Assembly (NCBI GenBank): GCA_016342355.1 | Contig: JAEINP010000004.1 | Location: 1 to 64,000, forward strand | Direction of reading: 5' to 3' | Length of the DNA: 64,000 bases | DNA from: Desulfatibacillum sp. | Lineage (GTDB): Bacteria > Desulfobacterota > Desulfobacteria > Desulfobacterales > Desulfatibacillaceae | In this document: positions 34,731-44,939 of the stretch, piece by piece | Layout of the letters: each line of letters opens with the position of its first letter | Numbering within the stretch: position 1 is the stretch's first letter | Notes under the pieces: model-generated | Told to the model about the DNA's origin: nothing | The model's input: only the letters and a program-made list of their open reading frames with translations | Database searches by the model: none | Program-made: the position numbers and the translations under genes

Positions 34731-35688
34731 TTTTCACCTCCGGTTCCAGGCTGATCCCGTGCATGTTCAAAACTTCCTGCCGGATCAGATCCATGAGCGA
34801 CAAAATCTGTGATGCCGTGGCTTTTCCCGTGTTAACGATCCAGTTTCCATGGACCGGGGAAACCATGGCGCCTCCAATGGCCTTTCCCTTTAAACCTGCC
34901 TTGTCAATCAATTCCCCGGCAGACATTCCTTCCGGGGGATTTTTAAAAAAACTTCCTGCACTCCGAACCCCATGGGGTTGGGTTGCCTTACGCCGCTGCA
35001 AGTGCTCATTGGCCTTGTTTTGCAGGATTTCAGGATTCCCCGGACGAGTCAAAAACCGGCCTCCTGTAATAATCGCCGCCCTGCCAGGCTCGCTTGGCAG
35101 GTTGTGCGTCATTGTGCGGTAGCTCCACGAAATTTCCCTGCTGGTCAGGCTCATATCTTTTCCATGCGTATTCATGATCCTGACCTCCTGTATGGCATCT
35201 GCCACACAGCCTTCGCGGGTTCCCGCATTCATAACAATTGCACCGCCAACAGTACCCGGAATGCCAGTGGCAAAACTTAAACCATCCAGGCCATTTTTGA
35301 CGGCAAAGGAACAAAGTCTGGCCAGCATTGCGCCTGCTCCTGCCTGGATCGAAGTGTGACCCGTTCCGTCCTTGTGGGCCTCGATGGATCTGAATTCCCC
35401 CATAAGGCGAATGACAATGCCTTGAATCCCGCCGTCCCGGACAATGAGATTGGTCCCTTTTCCCAGCAGAAAATAGGGAAAATCCCGCTCACCAGTCCAT
35501 TGGATGATATCCCTAAGGCCTGCCAGGTCCGAAACCTGAAGCAAAACCATTGCAGGACCTCCCACACCCAGGGAGGTGAATTTGTCCAAGGGCTCGTCAA
35601 AGAACGTGTTTTTGTCAAAGCGCCGGGACAGCCAATCCCTGTCTGTGGGAGACAGGCCCCTCGACTGCCCTGACGCCCTGGTCATCAC
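34717..35688 (-). CDS. murB: UDP-N-acetylenolpyruvoylglucosamine reductase
   Basis: FAD enzyme that makes UDP-MurNAc in the cytoplasm. 323 residues: NTFFDEPLDKFTSLGVGGPA at the start of the FAD domain, LGKGTNLIVRDGG, GIPGTVGGAIVMNAG, and the catalytic serine in AGSFFKNPP near the C-terminus. It overlaps the murC stop (GTGA); an ATG one codon later is an equally good start. ftsQ begins inside its last codons. Confidence 0.95.
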   Translation of the reverse strand: MMTRASGQSRGLSPTDRDWLSRRFDKNTFFDEPLDKFTSLGVGGPAMVLLQVSDLAGLRDIIQWTGERDFPYFLLGKGTNLIVRDGGIQGIVIRLMGEFRSIEAHKDGTGHTSIQAGAGAMLARLCSFAVKNGLDGLSFATGIPGTVGGAIVMNAGTREGCVADAIQEVRIMNTHGKDMSLTSREISWSYRTMTHNLPSEPGRAAIITGGRFLTRPGNPEILQNKANEHLQRRKATQPHGVRSAGSFFKNPPEGMSAGELIDKAGLKGKAIGGAMVSPVHGNWIVNTGKATASQILSLMDLIRQEVLNMHGISLEPEVKIVGT

Positions 35689-37055
35689 ACTTTTCCGGCC
35701 AGGAAGGATTCTCCGACTTTATAAACATCCCCAGCACCCAGGGTGATGAGAACGTCCCCTTCCCGCACAGTCTTTTCGATCTCCCTCAAGGCAGATTCCT
35801 TGCTGGGAGCATGGATTACATTTTTATGCCCAAAGGCTTTTATGGCTTTGCAAAGCCTGATGCTGTCCACGCCAGGAATGGGCTTTTCGCCCGCTGCGTA
35901 AATAGGCAGCATAATGAGATAATCCGCCTGATAAAAAGACCTTGCGAAATCCTCGAACAGGCTTTGAGTCCTGGAATACCGGTGGGGTTGAAAGATCACG
36001 CCCACCCGGCGTTCCGGGTAACTGTCGCTCACTGCCTGGAGCGTTGTCTTAATTTCCGTGGGATGATGTCCGTAATCATCCATCACGATTATTCCACCGA
36101 CCTTGCCTTTTGTTTCCAAGCGCCTATGCACACCAGTCAGGGTTTCCAGGGCGGATTTTATGTTCTCGAACGGAACATTCAACTCCAGTCCCACAGCAAT
36201 GCTGGCCAAGGAGTTATACACATTGTGCAGGCCAGGCAGGTTAAGGGTGATTCTACCCAACCTTTTTTTGTGGTGCCGCACCGTAAACCGGCTGGTGAGC
36301 CCTTGGGTGGTCACATCCCCTGCCTGCAAATCCGCCTGAGTGGTAAGTCCATAGGTGGTATAGCGTTTGTTGATAAATGGAATCAGATCCTGGACAGGTT
36401 CCGAATCCAGGCACAGGACAGACAGCCCGTAAAAGGGAATCTTATCCACAAACCTGGCAAAGGCGTCCTTGATCTCATCCATGTCCTTGTAATGATCCAT
36501 ATGCTCACGGTCGATGTTGGTAACCACCGCGATGCTGGGGGACATCTTCAGGAACGACCCGTCGGACTCATCCGCCTCTGCAACAATAAAGTCTCCGCGT
36601 CCCAGCTTGGCATTGGAGCCTATGCTCAGAAGTTTGCCGCCTATGACCACCGTGGGGTCCAGACCGCCCGAGGCCAGAACATCCGCCACAATGGATGTGG
36701 TGGTTGTCTTGCCATGAGCTCCGGCAATGGCCACGGAATATTTCAACCGCATGAGCTCCGCCAGCATTTCAGCTCTGGGAATGACGGGAATACCCTTTTC
36801 CCTTGCTGAAGTCACCTCGGGGTTTTCCATGTGGATCGCCGAAGAAACCACCACCACGTCGCATCCCAGGACGTTTTCGGAACGGTGCCCCCGATGTATG
36901 ACGCCCCCCAGGCCTGCCAGACGCCGGGTGATGTCCGACTCCTTGATATCGGAACCGGAAACGCGGTATCCTAAATTCAGAAGCAGTTCGGCAATACCGC
37001 TCATTCCGATTCCGCCAATACCCACAAAATGTATGCTGTACTTTTTACGGTACAT
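35685..37055 (-). CDS. murC: UDP-N-acetylmuramate--L-alanine ligase
   Basis: First amino-acid-adding ligase of peptidoglycan synthesis, cytoplasmic. 456 residues: N-terminal FVGIGGIGMSGIAELL, ATP loop IAGAHGKTTTTSIVADV, NIDREHMDHY and the central-domain HPTEIKTTLQA. AGGAG six bases before the ATG supports the start. It follows murG by 15 bases. Confidence 0.96.
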   Translation of the reverse strand: MYRKKYSIHFVGIGGIGMSGIAELLLNLGYRVSGSDIKESDITRRLAGLGGVIHRGHRSENVLGCDVVVVSSAIHMENPEVTSAREKGIPVIPRAEMLAELMRLKYSVAIAGAHGKTTTTSIVADVLASGGLDPTVVIGGKLLSIGSNAKLGRGDFIVAEADESDGSFLKMSPSIAVVTNIDREHMDHYKDMDEIKDAFARFVDKIPFYGLSVLCLDSEPVQDLIPFINKRYTTYGLTTQADLQAGDVTTQGLTSRFTVRHHKKRLGRITLNLPGLHNVYNSLASIAVGLELNVPFENIKSALETLTGVHRRLETKGKVGGIIVMDDYGHHPTEIKTTLQAVSDSYPERRVGVIFQPHRYSRTQSLFEDFARSFYQADYLIMLPIYAAGEKPIPGVDSIRLCKAIKAFGHKNVIHAPSKESALREIEKTVREGDVLITLGAGDVYKVGESFLAGKV

Positions 37056-37070
37056 GGCTTTCTCCTGCGT

Positions 37071-38186
37071 CTATTGCCGTTTGCAGTTATAGTTGATCCA
37101 GACCAGGACATCTTCCGCAATGTCTGCGGCAGCCCGGGGCTTCCCCAGTTTTCCGGCGTTTTTCTCCATTTCAATCAAACGGGCCGTATCTTCCTTGTAA
37201 TGCCTGATTCGCCGGGCCAGAGGTGCTCCCGACAAGTCGTGCTCCAGGATAACCTCGGCCGCTCCTGCTTCTTCCAGCGCCCGGGCGTTGTATTCCTGAT
37301 GGTTATCCGCAGCATGGGGAAAGGGGATAAAAATGCTCGCCTTTCCCAGGGCAGTCAGTTCCGCCACAGTGGATGCTCCGGCGCGGCATATGACCAAATC
37401 GGCCAACCCGTATTGATTGCCCATGTCATGGAAAAAGGCCCTTACATCTGAAGAACCTGGCCAATTTGCATAGGATTTTATCGTCTCTTCCAAATCCTGC
37501 AGTCCTGTCTGGTGGATGAAACCGAACTCCCCCGGACCCTCAAGGTCAGGAAGCGCTTCTATCACCGCCTTGTTGATGGCGTGGGCGCCCTGGCTGCCCC
37601 CCAGGACCAGGACAGTAAAAGGCTTGTTTATAAGACCTGTCCGGTCTTCGCCCGCTTCCTCAATTAGGCTCTTTCTAATGGGGTTTCCCAAAACCTTTAC
37701 CTTACCCGGCTTAAAGTATTCCGCTGTTTTTTCAAACGAAACATATGCCCTGCCCGCCAGTTTTCCCAACCATCGATTGACCATGCCAGGAATCAGATTT
37801 TGCTCCTGGATGCCGGTTTTTATGCCCATCATCATTCCCGCCATCATGCAAGGCGCCGAGGCATAACCGCCCACGCCTAAAATAAAGGCGGGGCGAAACC
37901 GGATCACCACTGCAAGGGCAGTCAGTATGGATAATGCCAACTTTGCCAGGGAACGTATTTTCAACAACAGGCCCCTGCCCTTCAGGCCTTCTATGGCAAT
38001 GGCCTTATGCGTGTATCCGGCCTTTTCCACGGCCTGTTTTTCAAAAGGTTTTTGGCTTCCCACAAAAAGGATTTGGATGCCCGGAACCAAATCAGCCAGG
38101 GCGTCAGCCACGGCAATACCAGGATAAAGGTGGCCCCCTGTCCCTCCACCTGCAACAATCGCTTTTAGTGTGGAGGTGTTTTTCAT
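37071..38186 (-). CDS. murG: UDP-GlcNAc:lipid I N-acetylglucosaminyltransferase
   Basis: Membrane-associated GT-B enzyme that converts lipid I to lipid II. 371 residues: GGGTGGHLYPGIAVADAL near the N-terminus (acceptor side), GVGGYASAPCM, LVLGGSQGAHAIN and CRAGASTVAELTALGKASIFIP with the UDP-GlcNAc site. Overlaps ftsW by 4 bases. Confidence 0.96.
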   Translation of the reverse strand: MKNTSTLKAIVAGGGTGGHLYPGIAVADALADLVPGIQILFVGSQKPFEKQAVEKAGYTHKAIAIEGLKGRGLLLKIRSLAKLALSILTALAVVIRFRPAFILGVGGYASAPCMMAGMMMGIKTGIQEQNLIPGMVNRWLGKLAGRAYVSFEKTAEYFKPGKVKVLGNPIRKSLIEEAGEDRTGLINKPFTVLVLGGSQGAHAINKAVIEALPDLEGPGEFGFIHQTGLQDLEETIKSYANWPGSSDVRAFFHDMGNQYGLADLVICRAGASTVAELTALGKASIFIPFPHAADNHQEYNARALEEAGAAEVILEHDLSGAPLARRIRHYKEDTARLIEMEKNAGKLGKPRAAADIAEDVLVWINYNCKRQ

Positions 38187-39361
38187 GCAGGCGCTTTCCT
38201 TTTCCGATAAAATATCCTGCTGAGTACAGGAGCCCTGTCAACCTGCCTGGCTTTGTGCCGGGAAGCGATATTCTGTAAAATGCCAATGGCCATCATGTTT
38301 ATGAGTAATGAGCTTCCGCCATAACTTATAAATGGCAATGCCAATCCCTTGGTTGGTAGCAGGTTAGTGGTCACGGCCATGTTTACGCATGCCTGAACGC
38401 CTATGGCTGAAACGATGCCAAAAGCCAGGTATCTGCCAAAGGCATCGGGCACTCTTTGAGCAATGGACAGGCCTCTCCAGACCACAATGGCAAAAAGCCC
38501 CACAACGATTCCCACCCCAAAAAGCCCCATTTCCTCGCCCAATACCGAAAAAACAAAATCCGTATGTGGTTCAGGCAGATAAAACAATTTCTGATATCCG
38601 TTCCCCACTCCCACACCCGAAAAACCGCCAGTTCCAAAAGCCATTAGGGAATGGGTTATCTGATATCCATCACCCAACTGATTTTCCCAGGGGTTGAGGA
38701 AGGCCAGAATTCTGCTCATCCGATAGCCTTCGCTCATGATCAGCTTGGCGCCTACGGCAAGCAGCATGATGGCCAATATTCCCAAATGCCCCAGATGTGC
38801 GCCCCCAGCAAACAACATGAGACCACCGACAGCCGCCAATAGCGCAATGGATCCGAAATCCGGCTGAGCCAGAAACATTCCCCCCATCACACCTAACAGA
38901 ATCAAATGTGGCAGGACCCCCACGGAAAATTCCTTCATTTTGTCAGCCTTGCGGGCCATGGAATATGCCATGTAAATAATGACTGCCAGCCGGGCTACTT
39001 CCGAAGGCTGAATGTTCACTGGCCCTGCATGCAACCATCGGGTTGCCCCTCCCACCTTGACGCCAATACCTGGCACAAACAGAAGGCCCAATAAGACTAT
39101 GGAGCCAAGCAGTACCGGGTAGGCCAGTTTTCTATATAGCCCGTAGGGGACGAACCTAAGGGCAAACAAAAATACTAACCCGGTCAATGCAAAGAAAAGT
39201 TGCCTTTTGAAAAAATAGGTGTCTGTGCCATAGGTTTTCACAGCCAGGGCGGAGCTTGCGCTGTAAACCATGATGAGCCCCATACCAACCAAGCCCAGCA
39301 CAGCGCACAGCAGCACCTTATCGTAACTGCCCTGTTTAATTTTTGCTGCTGGTTCAGGCAT
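38183..39361 (-). CDS. ftsW: SEDS peptidoglycan polymerase FtsW
   Basis: Divisome SEDS glycosyltransferase that polymerises lipid II with its partner FtsI. 392 residues and about ten membrane helices; conserved LNPWENQLGDGYQITHSLMAFGTGGFSGVGVGNG contains the active-site region, followed by HTDFVFSVLGEEMGL and the C-terminal LPFISYGGSSLLINM. The frame runs 64 codons further upstream over the end of murD, but that part is not protein-like; ATG 39361 follows GGGAG. It begins 25 bases after the murD stop. Confidence 0.93.
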   Translation of the reverse strand: MPEPAAKIKQGSYDKVLLCAVLGLVGMGLIMVYSASSALAVKTYGTDTYFFKRQLFFALTGLVFLFALRFVPYGLYRKLAYPVLLGSIVLLGLLFVPGIGVKVGGATRWLHAGPVNIQPSEVARLAVIIYMAYSMARKADKMKEFSVGVLPHLILLGVMGGMFLAQPDFGSIALLAAVGGLMLFAGGAHLGHLGILAIMLLAVGAKLIMSEGYRMSRILAFLNPWENQLGDGYQITHSLMAFGTGGFSGVGVGNGYQKLFYLPEPHTDFVFSVLGEEMGLFGVGIVVGLFAIVVWRGLSIAQRVPDAFGRYLAFGIVSAIGVQACVNMAVTTNLLPTKGLALPFISYGGSSLLINMMAIGILQNIASRHKARQVDRAPVLSRIFYRKRKAPA

Positions 39362-39386
39362 TTTCACCATTTCTCCCAAACTGCTT

Positions 39387-40739
39387 TTATGCTGGCAGGG
39401 CATTGACCACCCTGCAAAAATCCTGGCCGCGCTCCTTATAATTCTTGTATTGATCAAAGCTGGCGCACCCGGGAGACAACACCACCAACTCCCCGGGACG
39501 AGCCGCCCTTTTTGCAAATTCAACAGCTTTTTCCATGGTTCCCGCCTGGACAATCTCCATGACGCCGGAAAGGGCCGATGTAATTACCCCGGAGGCCTCT
39601 CCAATAACGTAAATCCTGACGACTTTTTGCTCCACCATGTGCGCAAGGTCGCGAAAGTGCCCGCCCTTATCCCGTCCGCCCATTATTAGATGCACGGGGG
39701 AGTGGAAGCCTTCCAGCGCCCGATATACAGCGTCCACATTGGTTGCCTTGGAATCGTCATAGTAAAGGACATCCATGACTTCCCTCACAAATTCCAGGCG
39801 ATGGGGCAGTCCCTTGAAGGTATCCACCGCTTTTTGGATTCCTTCCACATTAGCTCCTACTCCATAAGCGGCCAAGGCGGCGGCAGCTACATTTTCTCTG
39901 TTATGCTGTCCGGCCAAAGTCATTTTCGCCAGGGAAAGGGTCCACTCTGTTTTTTCCCCTTTGCTGAAAACAATTGAATCGGGGTTGATAATGGTTCCGG
40001 ACTCACTGGGTTCCGTGCCGGTAAAATACCATTTCGCAGCCCGGATGCTTCCCGCCATATCCCGTGTCCACTTGTCTGCGCCATTGAGTACGGCAATGTC
40101 TCCGGCCTGCTGGTTTTCAAATACTCTGGCCTTGGACGCGGCATAACCTGCCATGCCGTCATAGCGGTCCATGTGGTCCTCGGTAACATTGGTCAAAAGC
40201 GCCACCTTGGGGGCAAAGGTCTCAATGGTATCCAGTTGGAAACTACTGATTTCAGCCACCACAACCCGGGCCTTTACTTCGCTATTGGCATAGTTGACCA
40301 AGGGGTTCCCTATGTTCCCCCCCACAAATGTGGATATGCCGGATGCTTCCAGCATAGCCCCGATAAGGCTTGTGACAGTTGTTTTCCCATTGGTGCCAGT
40401 CACAGCCACGATTGGCTCCTTGATAAATCGGCTGGCCAGTTCCACCTCTCCGATAACAGGCACACCTTTTTGGGCGGCGGCCTGCAGCACCGGAATGGTG
40501 TGAGGAACTCCCGGGCTGATAACTATGAGATCCGCCTTTTCAAAGGTTTCAAAATTGTGAGGCCCCAGTTCCACTCTGGCGCCCATGGCCCGCACGTTTT
40601 GCACCCGTTCTCCCAATTCGAATTCCGAAGCCTTGTCCGCAACAATCACCTCTGCGCCCTGGGCAAGGCAGAAAGCCGCCACGGCCTCTCCGGTGAGAGC
40701 CAGGCCAACTGCTATGATTATTTTTCCTTTGAGGTCCAT
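39387..40739 (-). CDS. murD: UDP-N-acetylmuramoylalanine--D-glutamate ligase
   Basis: Adds D-Glu to UDP-MurNAc-L-Ala. 450 residues with ATP loop VTGTNGKTTVTSLIG, NVTEDHMDRYDG and YYDDSKATNVDAVYRAL. ATG 40739 is preferred over a TTG five codons upstream that overlaps the mraY stop; both are possible and the TTG would give translational coupling. Confidence 0.94.
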   Translation of the reverse strand: MDLKGKIIIAVGLALTGEAVAAFCLAQGAEVIVADKASEFELGERVQNVRAMGARVELGPHNFETFEKADLIVISPGVPHTIPVLQAAAQKGVPVIGEVELASRFIKEPIVAVTGTNGKTTVTSLIGAMLEASGISTFVGGNIGNPLVNYANSEVKARVVVAEISSFQLDTIETFAPKVALLTNVTEDHMDRYDGMAGYAASKARVFENQQAGDIAVLNGADKWTRDMAGSIRAAKWYFTGTEPSESGTIINPDSIVFSKGEKTEWTLSLAKMTLAGQHNRENVAAAALAAYGVGANVEGIQKAVDTFKGLPHRLEFVREVMDVLYYDDSKATNVDAVYRALEGFHSPVHLIMGGRDKGGHFRDLAHMVEQKVVRIYVIGEASGVITSALSGVMEIVQAGTMEKAVEFAKRAARPGELVVLSPGCASFDQYKNYKERGQDFCRVVNALPA

Positions 40740-40750
40740 ATTGTTCTTTC

Positions 40751-41833
40751 TCAACGCAGTTTGAGCGTACTTACGGATAAAAGAGCCAGCATAATGGCGA
40801 TGATCCAGAATCTGACGATCACTTTAGGTTCGGGCCACCCCTTTAATTCAAAGTGATGATGGATCGGAGCCATTTTAAACATGCGTTTTCCCTTGGTTAT
40901 TTTAAAAAAACCTACTTGCAGGATGACGGAAACCGCCTCCATGACAAAGAGCCCGCCCACAATAACCAGAGCCAGCTCCTGCTTGGTGAGTATGGCGACC
41001 ACGCCCAGGGCGCCGCCCAAAGGCAGGGATCCCACGTCTCCCATGAATATCTGAGCGGGATAGGCGTTGTACCAAAGAAATCCCAAACCAGCGCCCACCA
41101 AGGCGCCGCAAAAAACCGACATCTCGCCGGACTGGGGAACATGCCGCACGTTCAGGTACGTGGCGAAATCGTAATGACTGGCCACATAGGCAAAAATCAT
41201 GTAGGTGGCCGCTGCAATGGCCACTGGCACAATAGCCAGGCCGTCCAGGCCGTCAGTAAGGTTGACCGCATTAGAGGCCCCCACCATAACCAGCATGCCA
41301 AAAAGAACGTACCCGGGTCCTGTAAGGTCCGGGTTGAGATTCTTGAAAAAGGGAATGCTAAGGGTTGTGTCGCCGTCCAGACCGTACACCAGGGCTATTC
41401 CTGCTATTCCGGCCACAACCATTTGCCAGATGAATTTTCCCTTTGCAGACAAACCTTTGCTGCGTTTTTTCACCTGCATGAGGTAATCATCCACAAACCC
41501 GATAAGCCCGAAACCAAAGGTCACACCCAGGGCAATCCATACATAGGCATTGGTCAAGTCAGCCCACAGCAGGGTGGAAACAATCACGGCGCTTAGAATT
41601 AATACCCCGCCCATGGTCGGCGTTCCCGCCTTTTTGAGGTGTGTCTGGGGGCCATCCTCCCGAATATGCTGGCCGACCTGCATTTCTCCCAGTTTCCTGA
41701 TAACCCATGGCCCCAGGATAAAGGAGATCAGCAGAGCAGTTAGCGAAGCATAGATCGTCCTGAACGTAATGTACCGAAATACGTTAAAAACGCTGATATA
41801 CTTGGCTAATGGTGTGAGCAGATGATAAAGCAT
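40751..41833 (-). CDS. mraY: phospho-N-acetylmuramoyl-pentapeptide-transferase
   Basis: Integral membrane enzyme that makes lipid I from UDP-MurNAc-pentapeptide and undecaprenyl phosphate. 360 residues, about ten helices; [23 protein letters not shown] carries the catalytic DD pair, LTDGLDGLA the third conserved Asp and [20 protein letters not shown] the HHH loop. It follows murF by 30 bases. Confidence 0.97.
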   Translation of the reverse strand: MLYHLLTPLAKYISVFNVFRYITFRTIYASLTALLISFILGPWVIRKLGEMQVGQHIREDGPQTHLKKAGTPTMGGVLILSAVIVSTLLWADLTNAYVWIALGVTFGFGLIGFVDDYLMQVKKRSKGLSAKGKFIWQMVVAGIAGIALVYGLDGDTTLSIPFFKNLNPDLTGPGYVLFGMLVMVGASNAVNLTDGLDGLAIVPVAIAAATYMIFAYVASHYDFATYLNVRHVPQSGEMSVFCGALVGAGLGFLWYNAYPAQIFMGDVGSLPLGGALGVVAILTKQELALVIVGGLFVMEAVSVILQVGFFKITKGKRMFKMAPIHHHFELKGWPEPKVIVRFWIIAIMLALLSVSTLKLR

Positions 41834-41863
41834 GTTTACCCTGTTTTGTTCCTGCGCCCTACA

Positions 41864-43294
41864 TTATATAATGTTTTGGCAGGGAAAGGCCTCTTTAAGC
41901 CCCTCCACCACCTCGTTCATACCCGTACTACGAGAGCCTTTGACCAAAACCCAGTCCTTTTCCCTGAATTCCGGAATTATGCGGGTCACGATGTTCTGCT
42001 TTTCGTCAATGATCACCTGACTTTTTTTCATACCTGCTTCCCGGGCGCCCTTTGCAGTCCACCCGGCATAATAACCCGTCACATAAAGCAAGGAGACACC
42101 GGCGTCAGCCGCCCATTTTCCTAAAGCCATATGAGCATCCACGCTGTGTTCGCCCAGTTCCATCATGTCAGAGGCAACCAGGATCATCCTGCCCTTGTCT
42201 GCTTTTGCCAGGGCCTTGAGCGTTTGGATGGCCGCCTCAAAGCTGGCGGGATTGGCGTTATAGGTATCGTCAATCACCTGGACCTTATTGGGCAGGGAGA
42301 AAACATTCTGCCGGCCCTTGACCGGCGTCACCTTTTCCAGGGCGTCCCGAATCGCTTCAGGCGCCACTCCGGCTATCACGCCTACCGCGGCAGCGGCCAA
42401 AGCGTTGTTCACCATGCAGTCGCCATGGAAATGCAGTTGCACTGGCAATTCAGAGTCCAGAACACACAAGATGAAGCGAATTCCTTCCGGGGTCTGCCGT
42501 ACATTTTTTGCCCTGACCTGCGCCCGGGCGCCTTTACCGAACAGGACAGTCTTGCCCGGGAACTTTTCCGCCAAACTGGCAACCCGCTTGTCATCAAGGT
42601 TTAACACGGCGATTTTATTATCCATGTTATCCAAAAGCTCTCCTTTTGCGGCAAGCACGCCTTCCACGGAACCCAGTCCCTCAAGATGGCCGGGTCCCAC
42701 ATTGGTTATGACGCCAATATCCGGCTCGCATATTTGCGTGAGCTGTGCAATTTCTCCCGGATGATTCATGCCAAGTTCCACCACTGCCCATTGATGCCAG
42801 GGTTGGAGGCCAAGCAGCGTAAAAGGCAGCCCAATCTGATTATTATGGTTCCCACCGGACTTGTGGGTCTTGTACTTGGCCGACAAAACGGCCGCGGTCA
42901 TTTCCTTGGTTGTTGTCTTGCCATTGGACCCGGTAATCGCCACAACTGAAACATCAAAGCCTTTCCGAAAACGGTTGGCTATCCTACCCAGAGCCACAGT
43001 TGTGTCGGGAACCACCACACACCCCAGTTCCAGTTTGGCCATGCGTGCGTATGAAAAAATCCCGGCATGTTCTTTGTCTATCAGGATACCCCGCACGCCG
43101 CCATTGATCGCCTGCCTGATGAAATCATGGCCGTCCAGCTTTTCTCCCACAATTGCCACAAACAGATCGGAGGACAGGGCGGTACGCGAATCTATGGAAA
43201 TACCGGCAAAACAAAGATCAGGCGTTCCGGAAAAGCGCTCGCCGCCGGTTGCCTGAATAATTTCAGACAAGGTAAATGAAACATTCTGTCGCAC
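41864..43294 (-). CDS. murF: UDP-N-acetylmuramoyl-tripeptide--D-alanyl-D-alanine ligase
   Basis: Adds D-Ala-D-Ala to complete the pentapeptide. 476 residues: VVAITGSNGKTTTKEMTAAVL, ELGMNHPGEI, NVGPGHLEGLGS and IDDTYNANPASF. The start is GTG 43294, seven bases after GGAGG; the frame also has an ATG seven codons upstream, which would place the ribosome site inside the gene. No ddl gene is present in this cluster to supply D-Ala-D-Ala. Confidence 0.95.
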   Translation of the reverse strand: MRQNVSFTLSEIIQATGGERFSGTPDLCFAGISIDSRTALSSDLFVAIVGEKLDGHDFIRQAINGGVRGILIDKEHAGIFSYARMAKLELGCVVVPDTTVALGRIANRFRKGFDVSVVAITGSNGKTTTKEMTAAVLSAKYKTHKSGGNHNNQIGLPFTLLGLQPWHQWAVVELGMNHPGEIAQLTQICEPDIGVITNVGPGHLEGLGSVEGVLAAKGELLDNMDNKIAVLNLDDKRVASLAEKFPGKTVLFGKGARAQVRAKNVRQTPEGIRFILCVLDSELPVQLHFHGDCMVNNALAAAAVGVIAGVAPEAIRDALEKVTPVKGRQNVFSLPNKVQVIDDTYNANPASFEAAIQTLKALAKADKGRMILVASDMMELGEHSVDAHMALGKWAADAGVSLLYVTGYYAGWTAKGAREAGMKKSQVIIDEKQNIVTRIIPEFREKDWVLVKGSRSTGMNEVVEGLKEAFPCQNII

Positions 43295-43340
43295 TACTCG
43301 TCCTCCTAAAAACAAACACGCTATAAGACACCCAAACTCT

Positions 43341-44939
43341 TCAGCGAAAGTTTACATATTCTCCGGGGATGGGGCCTTCCTGGCGGGTCTTGACGTTTCG
43401 CCCCAGACACTCCAGAGCGTTTCTGGCCTCCACCCGGTCGTCAAAAGCAAATTTTTTATTCTTAACCACTTGATATGTTTCATGGCCCTTCCCGGCTATG
43501 AGCACCATATCTCCCGGACTGGACGACATAATGGCCACCAGGATGGCGCTGCGTCTGTCCGGTTCCACCATAAAGGCCGTCTTGCGGGAGCACATCATGC
43601 AATACGAGGCATTGAGCCGCTGGGCGCCCTCTCCTGAAATTCCTGCCACAATATCGTCAATGATGGCTTCCGGGTCCTCTGACCTGGGATTGTCGGATGT
43701 CACAACCACCAGATCACTGTTTCTGGCTGCTGCGGCGCCCATTTTGGGGCGTTTTCCCTTATCCCGGTCTCCGCCGCATCCGAATACCGTGATAATCTTG
43801 GAAGTAGCCACCCGCTTGAGAGCTTCCAAGACATTTTCCAGGGCGTCCGGGGTATGGGCGTAGTCCACAAAAACATGGCGTCCCAGGCTATTTTCGATTT
43901 TCTCCAAACGCCCCGGGACATTACTGGTCAGGTTGAGACCCATTTCCACCTCCTCCAGGCCCAGGCCAAATGCCAAGCCTATGCCTGCTGCGCTCATGAG
44001 GTTGTATAGGTTGTGCCTCCCCACTGCCCGGGATTTAAACGCCACATCCCCGGCAGGAGTTTCTATGATCCCTTCCAAGCCGTCTACTCCTGCTTTGACT
44101 TCAATACTGTGTATGTTACATCCTTCGGTCAGTCCGGTGCATAGGACCGGCACGGAGGATTCCCGGCACAGGATTCCCCCTTTGGGGTCGTCCAGGTTGA
44201 TCACGGCGGTCTTTTGCTTCTTGCTTGACGCCGCAAGCAGGTCGGCAAACAAAATGCGCTTGGCCTGGAAGTAGGTTTCCATGTCCTTATGATAATCCAG
44301 GTGGTCCCGGGTAATATTTGTAAACACTCCCACGTCAAAATGGCAGAATGCCGCCCTGCTTTGGGTCAGGGCGTGGGAAGAAACTTCGATAACGGCATGG
44401 GTGACTCCGGCCTCCACCATTTTCGCCAGATCCCTTTGAAGATCCAGGGATTCCGGGGTGGTCACATTGCTATTCGTCACATGGCCCGGCCACCGGCAAT
44501 TAACCGTGCCCACCACACCCACTTTGAACCCCGCGCCGGAAAGCAAGGTTTCGGCATAATAGGTGACCGTAGTTTTGCCGTTGGTGCCTGTCACGCCAGC
44601 CAGTTTTAGCTTTTCCGAAGGGTGGCCAAAAAAGGCGGCGGCAAGGTTGGCCAAAGCCCTGCGGGAGTCCCGCACCCGGATTACTGCAACCTGCTCACTG
44701 ACCTGCGCTGGATCTTCCACTACTATGGCCGCAGCCCCATTTTTTATGGCGCTTTCCACAAACTTGTGGCCGTCCACAGTATTGCCCTTGATGGCGACAA
44801 AAAGCCCTGACGGCCTAATCATCCGTGAGTTATACTGGATGGAGCCAATTTCAGGATCTTGCCCCGGCCCTGAAATTTCCAGGACAGGGTTATATTCATG
44901 GTCCGCCTTCAGGCAATTTAGTAGTTGGCCAAGCCTCAT
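43341..44939 (-). CDS. murE: UDP-MurNAc-tripeptide synthetase, meso-DAP type
   Basis: Third amino-acid ligase. 532 residues with VTGTNGKTTVTYYAETL, NITRDHLDYH, and the substrate-specificity motif DNPR (VVVTSDNPRSEDP), which marks the meso-diaminopimelate-adding enzymes of diderm bacteria. Start ATG overlaps the ftsI stop by 4 bases. Confidence 0.96.
   Translation of the reverse strand: MRLGQLLNCLKADHEYNPVLEISGPGQDPEIGSIQYNSRMIRPSGLFVAIKGNTVDGHKFVESAIKNGAAAIVVEDPAQVSEQVAVIRVRDSRRALANLAAAFFGHPSEKLKLAGVTGTNGKTTVTYYAETLLSGAGFKVGVVGTVNCRWPGHVTNSNVTTPESLDLQRDLAKMVEAGVTHAVIEVSSHALTQSRAAFCHFDVGVFTNITRDHLDYHKDMETYFQAKRILFADLLAASSKKQKTAVINLDDPKGGILCRESSVPVLCTGLTEGCNIHSIEVKAGVDGLEGIIETPAGDVAFKSRAVGRHNLYNLMSAAGIGLAFGLGLEEVEMGLNLTSNVPGRLEKIENSLGRHVFVDYAHTPDALENVLEALKRVATSKIITVFGCGGDRDKGKRPKMGAAAARNSDLVVVTSDNPRSEDPEAIIDDIVAGISGEGAQRLNASYCMMCSRKTAFMVEPDRRSAILVAIMSSSPGDMVLIAGKGHETYQVVKNKKFAFDDRVEARNALECLGRNVKTRQEGPIPGEYVNFR

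Noticed and set aside
35811-36809. 332-codon plus-strand open frame
   Set aside because: Antisense shadow of murC.
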